A stretch of 64,000 nucleotides of DNA from Dendrophyllia cribrosa. Taxonomy: Eukaryota > Cnidaria > Anthozoa > Scleractinia > Dendrophylliidae. The notes under the pieces were generated by a model. The model saw only the letters and a list, made by a program, of their open reading frames with translations, was not told where the DNA came from and made no database searches. Below are positions 1 to 9,700 of this stretch, piece by piece. Within the stretch, counting starts at the first letter, position 1. Each line of letters starts with the position of its first letter. The stretch is taken from NCBI GenBank assembly GCA_024195265.1, contig JAJLRJ010000010.1, positions 17,766,693 to 17,830,692 on the forward strand, given 5' to 3'. Made by a program: the position numbers and the translations under genes.

Positions 1-650
1 GTTCATTGCGCCGATTGAAGACATGGTCCCGTTCGTCTATGGGTTCTGATCGGCTGAACTCCCTTTCGTTAGCATATGTTCACGATTATATGCAATTGGA
101 GGCTCTAACCATTTTGGAGCGCTGGGACGCCAGTGGCCATAGACGAATCGCTCTTGCGTTCACACAATAACACGATTTGTAAACTTGAGTGGAATTTTAC
201 CAATTAAAGATCTGCATGTGGTAGCTTCTTTGTTTCATTCAATTATTTCTGTCAGGTTTACTTGCTTTTCTTTTTTAATATATATTTTTAACGCATCACG
301 ATATTACAAAGAATTCAGCAATTCAGTCAGTATACTATGAAAAAATTACCATATCATCGATCTCAAGGGGCTACGTACGTTAACTCAAATTTTTTTTGAA
401 CAAATACTGATCAAAACCATTGGCGAGGTTAACGGTCACCCAGATTATGTAGCTTGTTTCTGAATATTGCTTTTTAAATTCCACTTAAATTTACTCGAAA
501 AAAAGTTACCGAAAGGCCCAGAAAACGCTGCAAATCGCATTTCCGAGAGACTAAATTTCAAAATTTCTCGGGGGGGCATGCCCCCGAACCCCCCTAGCAA
601 CTCCCGCCTTCGGCGGTCGGCTGCCTCAGTTGGCCGTTTGGTCTGGCTAC
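1..650. other. Gene-free, unassigned sequence
   Basis: No open frame with codon character, tRNA or recognisable repeat is visible in the first 540 bases. Around 570-585 there is a short perfect G7-CAT-C palindrome, followed by a GC-rich stretch with a CCTTCGG hairpin. Such GC-rich hairpins recur beside repeats elsewhere in the window (52533-52549), so this may be the end of a dispersed repeat. Confidence 0.3.
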
Positions 651-1122
651 GGCACTGTTTTGGTGCCACTTTTGGTGCCACTTTTGGTGCCACTTTTGGT
701 GCCACTTTTAGTGCCACTTTTGGTGCCACTTTTAGTGTCACTTTTGGTGCCACTGTTGGTGCCACTTTTGGTGCCACTTTTGGTGTCACTTTTGGTGCCA
801 CTTTTAGTGCCACTTTTGGTGCCACTTTTGGTGCCACTTTTGGTGCCACTTTTAGTGCCACTTTAAGTGCCACTTTTAGTGCCACTTTTAGTGTCACTTT
901 TGGTGCCACTGTTGGTGCCACTTTTGGTGCCACTTTTGGTGTCACTTTTGGTGCCACTGTTGGTGCCACTTTTAGTGCCACTTTTGGTGCCACTTTTGGT
1001 GCCACTTTTGGTGCCACTTTTGGTGCCACTTTTAGTGCCACTTTTAGTGCCACTTTTAGTGCCACTTTTAGTGCCACTTTTAGTGCCACTTTTAGTGCCA
1101 CTTTTAGTGCCACTTTTAGTGC
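651..1122 (+). repeat. 12-bp minisatellite array, left arm
   Basis: About 39 head-to-tail copies of a 12-bp unit close to TTTTGGTGCCAC, with A/G and C/T variants. Because 12 is a multiple of 3 the array stays open in all frames and gives long repetitive open frames on both strands; I do not regard these as genes. The same unit reappears in inverted orientation at 1312-1452, so the two arrays can fold back on each other. Confidence 0.9.
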
Positions 1123-1311
1123 TTGTTTGGTTACCGTTAATCGCGGGCTCACTGCACTCACAGCAAAAGGACTATTGAAATCATCTTCATGCTTTATTCT
1201 GCGCGAACAAACTGAAATGGGCGCCGCATATCCCTTCACATCGACGCCATGTTTTTCAGTCCACGAGGGAACGCATCTCAGTGAGCCCGCGATTAATGGT
1301 AAGCCAAACAA

Positions 1312-1452
1312 GCACTAAAAGTGGCACTAAAAGTGGCACCAAAAGTGGCACCAAAAGTGGCACTAAAAGTAGCACCAAAAGTGGCACTAAAAGTGGTACC
1401 AAAAGTGGTACCAAAAGTGGCACCAAAAGTGGCACTAAAAGTGGCACTAAAA
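1312..1452 (-). repeat. 12-bp minisatellite array, right arm
   Basis: About 11 copies of the 12-bp unit in the opposite orientation to the left array (AAAAGTGGCACY), ending in a run of A. It is shorter than the left array, so the arms are unequal. Confidence 0.85.
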
Positions 1453-1614
1453 AAAAAAAGTGCGTGTGTCCCTTATGGGGCTCCGTACTTTTCTCATGCT
1501 AAATAGCTAAATTTACATCTGAAAAGCTCCAAGGTCTGTATCAAAGCAAGGTCACCTCCAGCCTCGCTTCCACTCAAAGGCAAGGTCACCAAGCACACAA
1601 CTGTAAAAAGGACT

Positions 1615-1752
1615 ATTGTGAGTTCGTAATATACCCGATGATAGTGAATACATATGAATATCATGATGAATATATGAAAATCATTTGAACTGCGGATAAA
1701 CATTCATATTCATATGCATTCACTATCATCGGGTATATTACGAACTCACAAT
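1615..1752. mobile_element. 138-bp palindromic MITE
   Basis: A near-perfect hairpin: terminal inverted repeats of about 45 bp with few mismatches, ends ATTGTGAG...CTCACAAT, and a short loop. There is no coding capacity. The superfamily is not assigned because no convincing target duplication is seen. Confidence 0.8.
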
Positions 1753-1770
1753 TGACCATCTATCCATCTG

Positions 1771-2189
1771 GCTTGATAGCTCAGTGGATAGAGCACACTG
1801 CGAGGATCACAAATTTCACTCATAAAGTGACATTGATTGTCATTTTTTTCTTCAATTACTCACGTATTTTAGGTGCCCGAAAGTAACGGCTGCCCGCAAG
1901 AAGCGGCTGGCCGAAAGGTGGGACCCCTTAGGCCTGCTAATCACGAAAGTAACAGGGGCTCCTACTTCCGCGTACAATAAAAACTTACTTTGCCCGGGCT
2001 GCTTACAATTAAGGAAAAATGTCCGGAAAATGTCGGCTGAAAATGCGTCCAAATTCTGGATTCTTATTTATTCACACATCCCTCACGCGTTCTAACTTTT
2101 TCGCATTCATAGCGCGTGTAGATTAATCGTTATAACAGTTAGTTTCTTATGCGAGCTTGCACGTTTATATACTGCGACCTTGTTTCCCG
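1771..2189. other. Gene-free; tRNA-like 5' half at its start
   Basis: 1771-1812 reads like the D-arm half of a tRNA (TAGCTCAGTGG box A), but no anticodon stem, T arm or acceptor follows, so it is at most a tRNA-derived fragment. Nothing else is recognised up to 2189. Confidence 0.3.
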
Positions 2190-2540
2190 GGAGGGGGAAC
2201 TCTCTTATATAAGCTATATGGGTATGTGCGGCGTCAAAGGGTGTGGTTTTTTTAGCCATTTTGGTTTGAAATAGGGTATCGATTTTGACCATTTTTGGTT
2301 GAAATAGGGTGTGTTTGTGTACTCTGGTCTGGTTTAGAAAGAAGCTACGTTTTTATTATTATTCATTGCTTGAGCAGTGTGGTTGATTAAGATTAGCAAT
2401 TTGAAGCCCTTCCCTGAGCCCTTCTCGAATATTTTAAACAAGCCGCAGCAGTTGCTGGGACCCGGGTCAGCTGCGATCATGTATCAGAATGTACGTGCTG
2501 GTCTGAAATAGGGTGTGAAAAATCATATATTTTGGTTTGA
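2190..2540 (+). repeat. Dispersed repeat, copy 1 (AAATAGGGT family)
   Basis: Several spaced copies of TTTGAAATAGGGTR occur here, beginning just after a CCCGGGAGGGGG block and a GGTATGTGCGGCG segment. The same order of motifs is found in reverse complement at 42850-43215, including the CCCCCCGGG block and the GCCGCACATACC segment. The two stretches are copies of one dispersed, non-coding repeat. Confidence 0.65.
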
Positions 2541-2852
2541 AATAGCCTTAGGTTTCAAGAAGCGCGCCGCACACTCCCACCCAAATTTTCGGGGAGTACC
2601 TCCCCGCCCTGTTTTCCTCAGTTGCCCTGGGGAACATGTTTGAATAAAACCAAAATATCGGCAAAGTGCATTTTCCAGTTTCGAGTTATCCTATGTTATT
2701 TTTATGAAAGCAAATGGCTTACACAGGATGGTTTTTGTCAATTTATTTTTTTTAACAGGGATTGAGTAACAACCGTAATTGAAACAATAATATTGCTTTA
2801 TTTCTATCATAAACAACATTTTGCTCGAACCCATCCGTAAAATTATATCATG

Positions 2853-3585
2853 TTATAAAATGCTCAAGGAAATGCGCTCGCTATGATTGGTTTAACCGAG
2901 TCATTACTAAAGAAATAAAAAAACGCGCCGAGTGCATTATTGAGTTACATAAGCACGCGGGAATTTTTAAGAACACGAGAGAAGTGCAGAGAAGCACGAG
3001 CCAAAGGCGAGTGCTTCTCGCACTTCTCGAGTGTTCTTAAAAATTCCCAAGTGCTTATATATTCCCAAGTGCTTATACTCAATAATGCACGAGGAACAAG
3101 TTTTGTTATTTCTTTTATAAAATAAAAACGGTTATAATAAACCTTACGTCACGCGCGTGCTTTATCGAGTTATAATGAACTCGGTTTAACCAATCATAGC
3201 GCGCGCATTTCCTTGAGCATTTTATAATAAGGAAATTAAAAACGCGCCTAGTGCATTATTGAGTTATATAAGCACGCGGGAATTTTTAAGGACACGAGAG
3301 AAGTGCAGAGAAGCACGAGCCAAAGGCGAGTGCTTCTCGCACTTTTCGAGTGTTCTTAAAAATTCCCAAGTGCTTATATAACTCAACAATGCACGAGGAA
3401 CAAGTTTTTTTTATTTCTTTTATAAAATATAAACGATTAAAATAAACCTTACGTCACGCGCGTGCTTTATCGAGTTATAATGAACTCGGTTTAACCAATC
3501 ATAGCGCGCGCATTTCCTTGAGCATTTTATAAAACTCAATAATGCACTCGGCGCGTTTTTAATTTCTTTATTGTTCACATTGAAT
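2853..3585. mobile_element. Hairpin element, two tandem copies plus a fragment
   Basis: Two head-to-tail copies (about 2863-3226 and 3232-3530) of one element, followed by an inverted end fragment. Each contains an inner palindrome around 3000 and 3305 (AGAAGCACGAGCC / GTGCTTCTCGCAC) and arms containing GCGCGTGACGTAAGG-type sequence. The ends read TTATAAAATGCTCAAGGAAA. No coding capacity. A 30-bp fragment of the same family lies at 21407-21437 in an SLC37A2 intron. Confidence 0.7.
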
Positions 3586-3713
3586 CGATACCGTAAATTC
3601 TGGAATCTGATCATATTATAGGAGTCCAGAACCTTACTTTATTGTCAAAATATACGGTGCCAATTGGGTACACACCAAAAAAAAATTTCGCTAATTTAAC
3701 TATCGTTACCTAG

Positions 3714-4228
3714 GAGCCGACATCAACGCACCCACCCGTGATGGCCTCACTGCTGCGTATTTTAGCGTCTTTTGCGGTCACTCGTCCTTCCTAAAAGAAC
3801 TTATCAAACACGGAGTGGACGTCAATAGGAAGTACAAAGAACCACAGCGCACCTTATTGCACTACGCGGCAGAGTCTGGACAAAATAAGGTACTAAGAGT
3901 GCTTCTCAGAAGGAAAGCAAACATGGAAATACATGATGGTGAACGACGCTTCACTCCACTTCATCTTGCGATACGAACGGGGCAAGAAAAAGCCGTGGAA
4001 TTGTTGTTAAAATATGGCGCTGACATGGAAGCTAGATCCCTAAAAGGATATACCTCTCTTCACCACGCCTCTCGCTGTGGAAAACACGATGTCGGCAAGT
4101 TACTTATCGCAAGCGGAGCTAACGTTAACGCCACATCAGGTTGGTTCTTCGATTTGTTTTAACTGTGGTATTTTCGGCACCTTAAATTAATGCTTATGTT
4201 TTATTAAGGTATTTTTTAATTTTAATTG

Positions 4229-4283
<55 letters not shown>

Positions 4284-4773
4284 TATATATATATATAAAT
4301 CCAAGATATTTTACGCGATTGAAAAGGCAGCGTCCAAATAAAGAAAATTGAAGCGAGTGTGGAGGTCTCATATTCTATCAAGGAAGATTATGTTGATATT
4401 CTAAAGTGTTTGTAGGAGCTGACAGTGAGCCATGGGCCAGAATGAACTTGAATTATCGTACACTGTCCTGGTAGATATAGCTGATAACACGATTCAGAAT
4501 TTGGGGGAAGAGCAGATCAGGGCTTCAATTATCCACAATGCACTTGAATTGTTTTCTTTGCTTTTAGATGACGCTCACGAGACGCCATTACACATGTGTG
4601 TACAGAGACACGACAGCAAGTTTACAAAGATATTAGTAAAAGCCAACGCTGACCTTAACATCCAGGATAGTAACGGGAACAGACCAATTGACATCAAGAC
4701 TGAAAACGAGGACGTAATCAACATCCTGAAGGCCGCCATGTTTGAGAAAGACAGAATCAAAAAGCCACTTTAA
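3714..4773 (+). CDS. Ankyrin-repeat protein, last two exons (5' partial)
   Basis: Two exons join in phase: 3714-4139 (acceptor TACCTAG, donor GTTGGT) and 4568-4773 (acceptor GCTTTTAG, stop TAA). The intervening intron is 428 bp, and both splice junctions are phase 1. Translation gives about five ankyrin repeats, with the usual helix signatures TPLHLAIRTG, TSLHHASRCGKHDV and ETPLHMCVQRHD and hairpin ends of GADI, GADMEA, GANVNA and NADLNIQD type. It ends after a short charged tail. The first exon opens inside a repeat, so upstream exons must exist; none is visible in 1-3700 and they probably lie outside the window. Ankyrin repeats bind proteins; no other domain shows the specific role. An ATG-led reading at 4432 is not the likely start, since it lies inside the intron of this model. 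Confidence 0.75.
4231..4298. repeat. (AT)n microsatellite
   Basis: About 24 AT dinucleotides, then an interrupted TA tract, inside the last intron of the ankyrin gene. Confidence 0.95.
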
Positions 4774-6029
4774 ATTGACTCTCTTTTGTTTTATTTTCAA
4801 ATGAAAATACTGTAACGTATTAAGCGAATTTTTTATTGTTCGCCAGTGTTATGTAAATTAAGGTCGAAGAGTAACAACTTAATATATTTTTATAATTTAA
4901 TTATTCACCCTCCAGTCGTAAAATATGTTTCATTTTGGGGTCTATCCCTTTATAGTTCCTCTGAAGTATATTAAAATACTATACAGTAAATTTGTTCATA
5001 AATTCATACCTGATAATGGTTTTGACTAAAAATTTGTAATAAGACTAAATTTTTAAAAATTCCCAAAGATTAAAGACGATTGAAAATATCTTTAAAATAA
5101 AAATATAACACATTATTTGTGAAATAAAAAGCTCCCGTTCTTGTTCCGAAAATAATCAACACACAGTTGTACTGTGTTGTTTCAAGTCTAAATTAGCCCA
5201 TACACTTGAAACAATAAAACAAACTGGCCAAGTTAGCGGCTACATAACAGCGTCAGCTGGTAACAGCTTAAATTATAAATTCATGAATGGATTGTTTTGA
5301 TTGCCTATTTACACTAACTTTCTATCCAGAATTACAATTTCATTTAAAACAGAAAAAAAAAACTCGACATGCGTGCCCGTCAACTGTAGAAAGTACGCTA
5401 TTCATGTTTGTAAAAGTCTTTTAAATTCAGTCAGAACACAACTTGCAAGTCAACAAAGATACCCCCCCCCCCCCCCCCCCCCCCCCCTCCACACAATGAG
5501 ATGTTTAAGTGTTAGTAAATAATTGGATTAATTGCCTCTAAGGATTCAGAGCGCTGTTTTCTCGACAATCAAGTAACAGGAAACCAAACCAATCATGGCC
5601 TATTCCAAGCGAGTTTTCTCGTGCTTGGCACTGTTGCATTGTATCAAACACTGATTGGTTTATTGTACTGTCCTTGTGATTGGATTAACGTTCGATTTGT
5701 TATCTTGCACTAAAGTCACCAAAACACGTTACTAGCACTACTCAAATGCCTCATCGTGAGAAGTCTTGCAATTCATTATATGCACTGTAAGTGTGTTATG
5801 TATTAGCTTTGCAATAGAGGCTCTTCTTCGCTGCTTTGTCCTGAATGACTTGCATGAATGCCAGATTCCACATAGGGTAAGCTAGACAGCACTCTAAAAA
5901 ACGGCAACCAAGAGTTAAAGTGCTACTAAGATCAAACTTTAAGATTATGTATTGTAAAAAGAATTCCATCCCTTACAGCTTATCAGAGGCGGAAATCCGG
6001 TCTCAGGTTAAATCAGTAGTCATTCTAGA
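4774..6029. other. Gene-free AT-rich stretch
   Basis: No gene is recognised. The stretch would contain the ankyrin gene's 3' UTR; the clearest AATAAA signal lies far downstream, near 5211. It also contains the C26 homopolymer at 5462-5487. Confidence 0.4.
5462..5487 (+). repeat. Poly(C) tract of 26
   Basis: Uninterrupted run of C. A second tract (C18) is at 40922-40939. Length in the assembly may be unreliable. Confidence 0.9.
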
Positions 6030-6196
6030 CTAAATGGTACCCAGTATTCAATCTAGATTAAATGTGTACCAAGTATTCAATCTCACGAACACACCACTGG
6101 CGACACGTATCCTTGTGCTTAGGGTGACGGTTAGCTTTGTGTTAGTTTAGGGTTAGGGTTAGCTAAGCTAGATTGAATACTGGGTACACATTTAAC
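6030..6196. repeat. Inverted repeat with nested direct copy
   Basis: GGTACCCAGTATTCAATCTA at 6037 and an almost identical direct copy just after it are matched by an inverted copy at 6166-6196 (AGATTGAATACTGGGTACA). Between them lies a short telomere-like GGTTAGGGTTAG. Probably a small non-autonomous element. Confidence 0.5.
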
Positions 6197-6755
6197 CTAC
6201 CATACTGATTCAACCTGATAAGGGATTTTACCTGCAACAGATATACCTATCTGGGCCACTGAAATGAAGTTTGGAAAAAGGGAAAATATCGAGCTTAGAG
6301 AGTACTGTTATAGATTTATGTTCCAGTGAGTCTATTGTTTTATGCAGTGACATCATTTTCTGAGATATTTCTCACTTGAGTTTGCATAAGTGCACCACTG
6401 CAAAATATGCTATGCTTCCCATCACTTCAAAAACAAAACAAAGATTCATAAACGTTCTGTAGTTTCTCGGCGGTGATTTCGAGCGCTTGTTTGGATGTTC
6501 GGAATGGAAACCATCAGCAAATGGTAACCAGGCCACAGGAACATGACTGTTTAATGGTTGTCGAAAATTGTAGAGTGTATCCTTGTTTCTAACTCATATA
6601 CGATACACGCCTACTGATCCCTTTGCCCGATTTCCAGTTACGTCGAAAATAGTTTATAAAAAATTGAAATAGAAATATGGCCAGGGCGTATTTGAGAAAG
6701 TTTAACAATAAAAGATTTTTAAAAAAATGGAGAAACATTCATGGTACTACAATAC

Positions 6756-9700
6756 TCACATGGTGCGAGGGCAGCAGTTTTTGTAAATTTCAAACAACAC
6801 TTGTCTGCTGAGGAGCTGAAACAGAGAACAGAAACAAACAATCAATCAGTTCAATTTGAAGCCACAAATGCCGTTTTCTGACCACTGTGGAGGGAAATTG
6901 TAAGCAAACTGTCCAAAATTATGTCTGCAACTACAACTAAGCTTCCTTTCCTTTTTGTGTGAAATAAATCGACTTTTGGTTTCGGGCATGCACACAAAGC
7001 AAAAAGCATAACAAGCTCGACTTTTCTCTTTCTTCGTTTTACTCCCCGTACTTTTTCGTTCTTATTCCATTTTTCCTCTCGTTGTTGGCCTTTCACTAGA
7101 TTTTATTTATGTAGTAAAAGTTTCCTGGAAAACGTTGAAGAAGGTGATTTTTTTCCAAGAAGTGGCAAGTGGTAAGCAGACCAGATTTTCGTTCGATTTT
7201 GCCAGTCAAATCTGACAGGTTTTTTGTGTGTAACTCTGGCTCAATTCACGAGATCTCTTTCATTTGGGCACTTTTTCTTTCTTCTGCATGAGTTAATTGC
7301 AAAAAACATCTTTTATCATAACAGAGATGTCGTCGCAAATGGTAGAAGGACCGTGGTTCCATCACGGGCGGTTTCGGGCGTTTCAGGTGTCAATGGGTTA
7401 AATGCCTGCCATGAAACAAAATTTCTAAATATTTGTTAATCTTGTCGACCTTTCACTATCTCTTGTAAACGAGCAACTAAATGCAAACAATCAAACCAAG
7501 AGAAAATAATTGGATTATAATCTCTTGATCAAACCAAATATTTTTCCATGAACTTACTATGGCTGCTAAAACATCAGCGATAATTAACATGTAAAACACA
7601 TTGTTCCACCCCTGCAGGATAAAAGAACACAAGAAACCCATCAGTTTCAAACTTTTTTCATTAAAAGTGATTTTCCACCAAGCAGTAGAGTCGGGTAGAG
7701 AACAGGTGTCCTTCGTGTACCGAAGACTTATAATTGTCCAATCAAAGAACAGTACGAACCATCACAAAATCTCCGAACATTACGGTAACATCTCATCACC
7801 ATCATAACAGATTACATCACTCAACACTGAACCTCTGATGCTCAATGGGAAAATTAATTTCAAAGTTAAAAAAAAATCAAAGGCTCCTATGAGCCAACTC
7901 GTGAATACAAAACGCTATAAATAAAAGATTCTTCACCCAAAAATTTATGGTACATGTATATATAGAGGTACACACTGGGGAACAGATCCATATTAAAGTT
8001 GACTTTTAGCGGTGTCACTGCGGTAACTAAACTCGCCACAGATTTTCAGAGATGAATGTTTTCGATAAAGGTTGCCAACTTTATCAAATTTCCGTGTAAA
8101 AATAAAAGAAAGGGAAATTATAATAAAAAAATATTCAATGATTTTAGCCGGATTCCCGGTAGCGCTAGGTAGTTGCCACTCGGGCACCAAGTACACAAGT
8201 AACCAGTTAAATTGTTAAATTTTAATATTTAACGCATGTATATGTTAAACAAAAGTTTACAGCCCAGTGAATGAGCTCGATCGAGTGTCCATTCCTCCCA
8301 AATCCTCCAACTCGTTCTACGCTTCACGTAGATGGAAACAAACATTGTTAGAGTTTGGCAGAGTTGTATTATACTATTGTTTCGCCATATTAATTTACCT
8401 TTGTTTTTTGTATTTAGAAATGAAGTGACAGGTGACTTTCGAGAACTGTAAATTTGATCAACTTGTCGTTTTACTTTTGCTGACCCAACAGTTATGAGTT
8501 GCATCCAGCTTCAATTATTGGCTCCAAGCGTTGACATTGCAGTGGCATATTTTGTCAAATAACAACAACTGAGCACCGAGAGATTTATGGCTAAATATGA
8601 AATAACATGCTCCCAAATGAACAAAATGTATAGAGACCTGTTATGAACGAACAGCAATTGGTTGGCCTTACCGTAGGTGATATAATTCCAGTCAAAAGCG
8701 GACCGAGGGCAGCACCTAAAAGAAAAGAGAATGGGTTAGATGCCTAGATCAGAGGTAGGGTTCAACAATATGTTTATCGTGAAATGCCACTTACTGATGG
8801 AGCTCGAATTCACATGCAAGTCAACCCAGTGAAAGGCAACGCAGGTTAAATTACATTGAATAATAATACATAATTTTGCAGTCATCATAGTCTGATTTGT
8901 ACCAGCGTCGTGACATACTGTCACAAAATCAGTGGTGTTCAAAACTAAACAGTTTGTTATTCAGGCTCATTGGAATCTCTGACATCACCATACTGCATGT
9001 TCAATGATTGCAATAATCTAAGCCAATAGATCCTGTCTCAAAGGCCGGGATCACCACCTTATCCTGGTGGGGCAGTTTGTGTGTCTCAATGACCCCAAGA
9101 GCTATGTCGGCTGGAGTCTTGTACTCCTGGTAGGGCCGTCAAAGTGTGATCCCCTGGTCCTCCAGGTTGGGGGTTGTGCTGGAGACTAATAACCCACTCA
9201 TGAAAAATAAGATAATTACAGAAACGGATGACGTTCAAAACTTAATCAACATCAGTGAAGCGACGAGGGCCCACACTAGCAGGATGATGCATTAGGGTCA
9301 AATCCGAAAGGAAATCCAAAAGCCCACAGTTTCGATCGTGAATTTGAAGCTCACAAGTTCCAGGATGCTGAGGATGAAAGACAAGCAGCTGGATGGCAGT
9401 CATGGGTGAGTATTAGAGCTCTAGCAGCAAATCGAAGTGGATGGAAGGAGAACGTTAAAGCCTTATGTTCCTTATGGCACGGAGAGATTTAACGAAGCCA
9501 ATAGATCACGCTATCCGTGGATGCTGATCTATACCAAAGAATGCACATTATTTAAAATTGATCACACTTTTGAGATCCGTGCTGTAAACGTTGTTGGTTC
9601 CATAATGCAGAGTGGTAGTAGGGTATTAGTTTGTTCTATTTAGCTATCATCATTCAAACTCTGATGTTTGTATGTTTGCCACACTAAGTTTAGCCTAAGG

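Larger units (their letters stand above)
651..1452. mobile_element. Foldback-like element with minisatellite arms
   Basis: Two inverted arrays of a 12-bp unit flank a unique core of about 190 bases. The core itself begins and ends with a roughly 37-bp inverted repeat (1118-1154 against 1279-1315; shared motif AATCGCGGGCTCACTG on the left). The architecture, long inverted ends made of tandem repeats around a small core, is that of foldback elements. No target-site duplication could be located, so the outer limits are uncertain. Confidence 0.55.

Noticed and set aside
445..1318. Long open frames (280+ codons) on both strands across the 12-bp arrays
   Set aside because: They exist only because the repeat unit is a multiple of three and lacks stops; both strands and several frames are equally open.
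1771..1812. tRNA gene candidate (box A TAGCTCAGTGG)
   Set aside because: No anticodon stem, T arm or acceptor pairing; at best a tRNA-derived fragment.
2860..3580. CRISPR-like or regulatory repeat array
   Set aside because: Two copies of a palindromic element, not spaced short repeats with unique spacers, and the DNA is eukaryotic.
4432..4773. Separate ankyrin gene starting at the ATG at 4432
   Set aside because: The acceptor at 4567/4568 joins exon 3714-4139 exactly in phase and continues the ankyrin pattern; the sequence 4432-4567 does not resemble a repeat.
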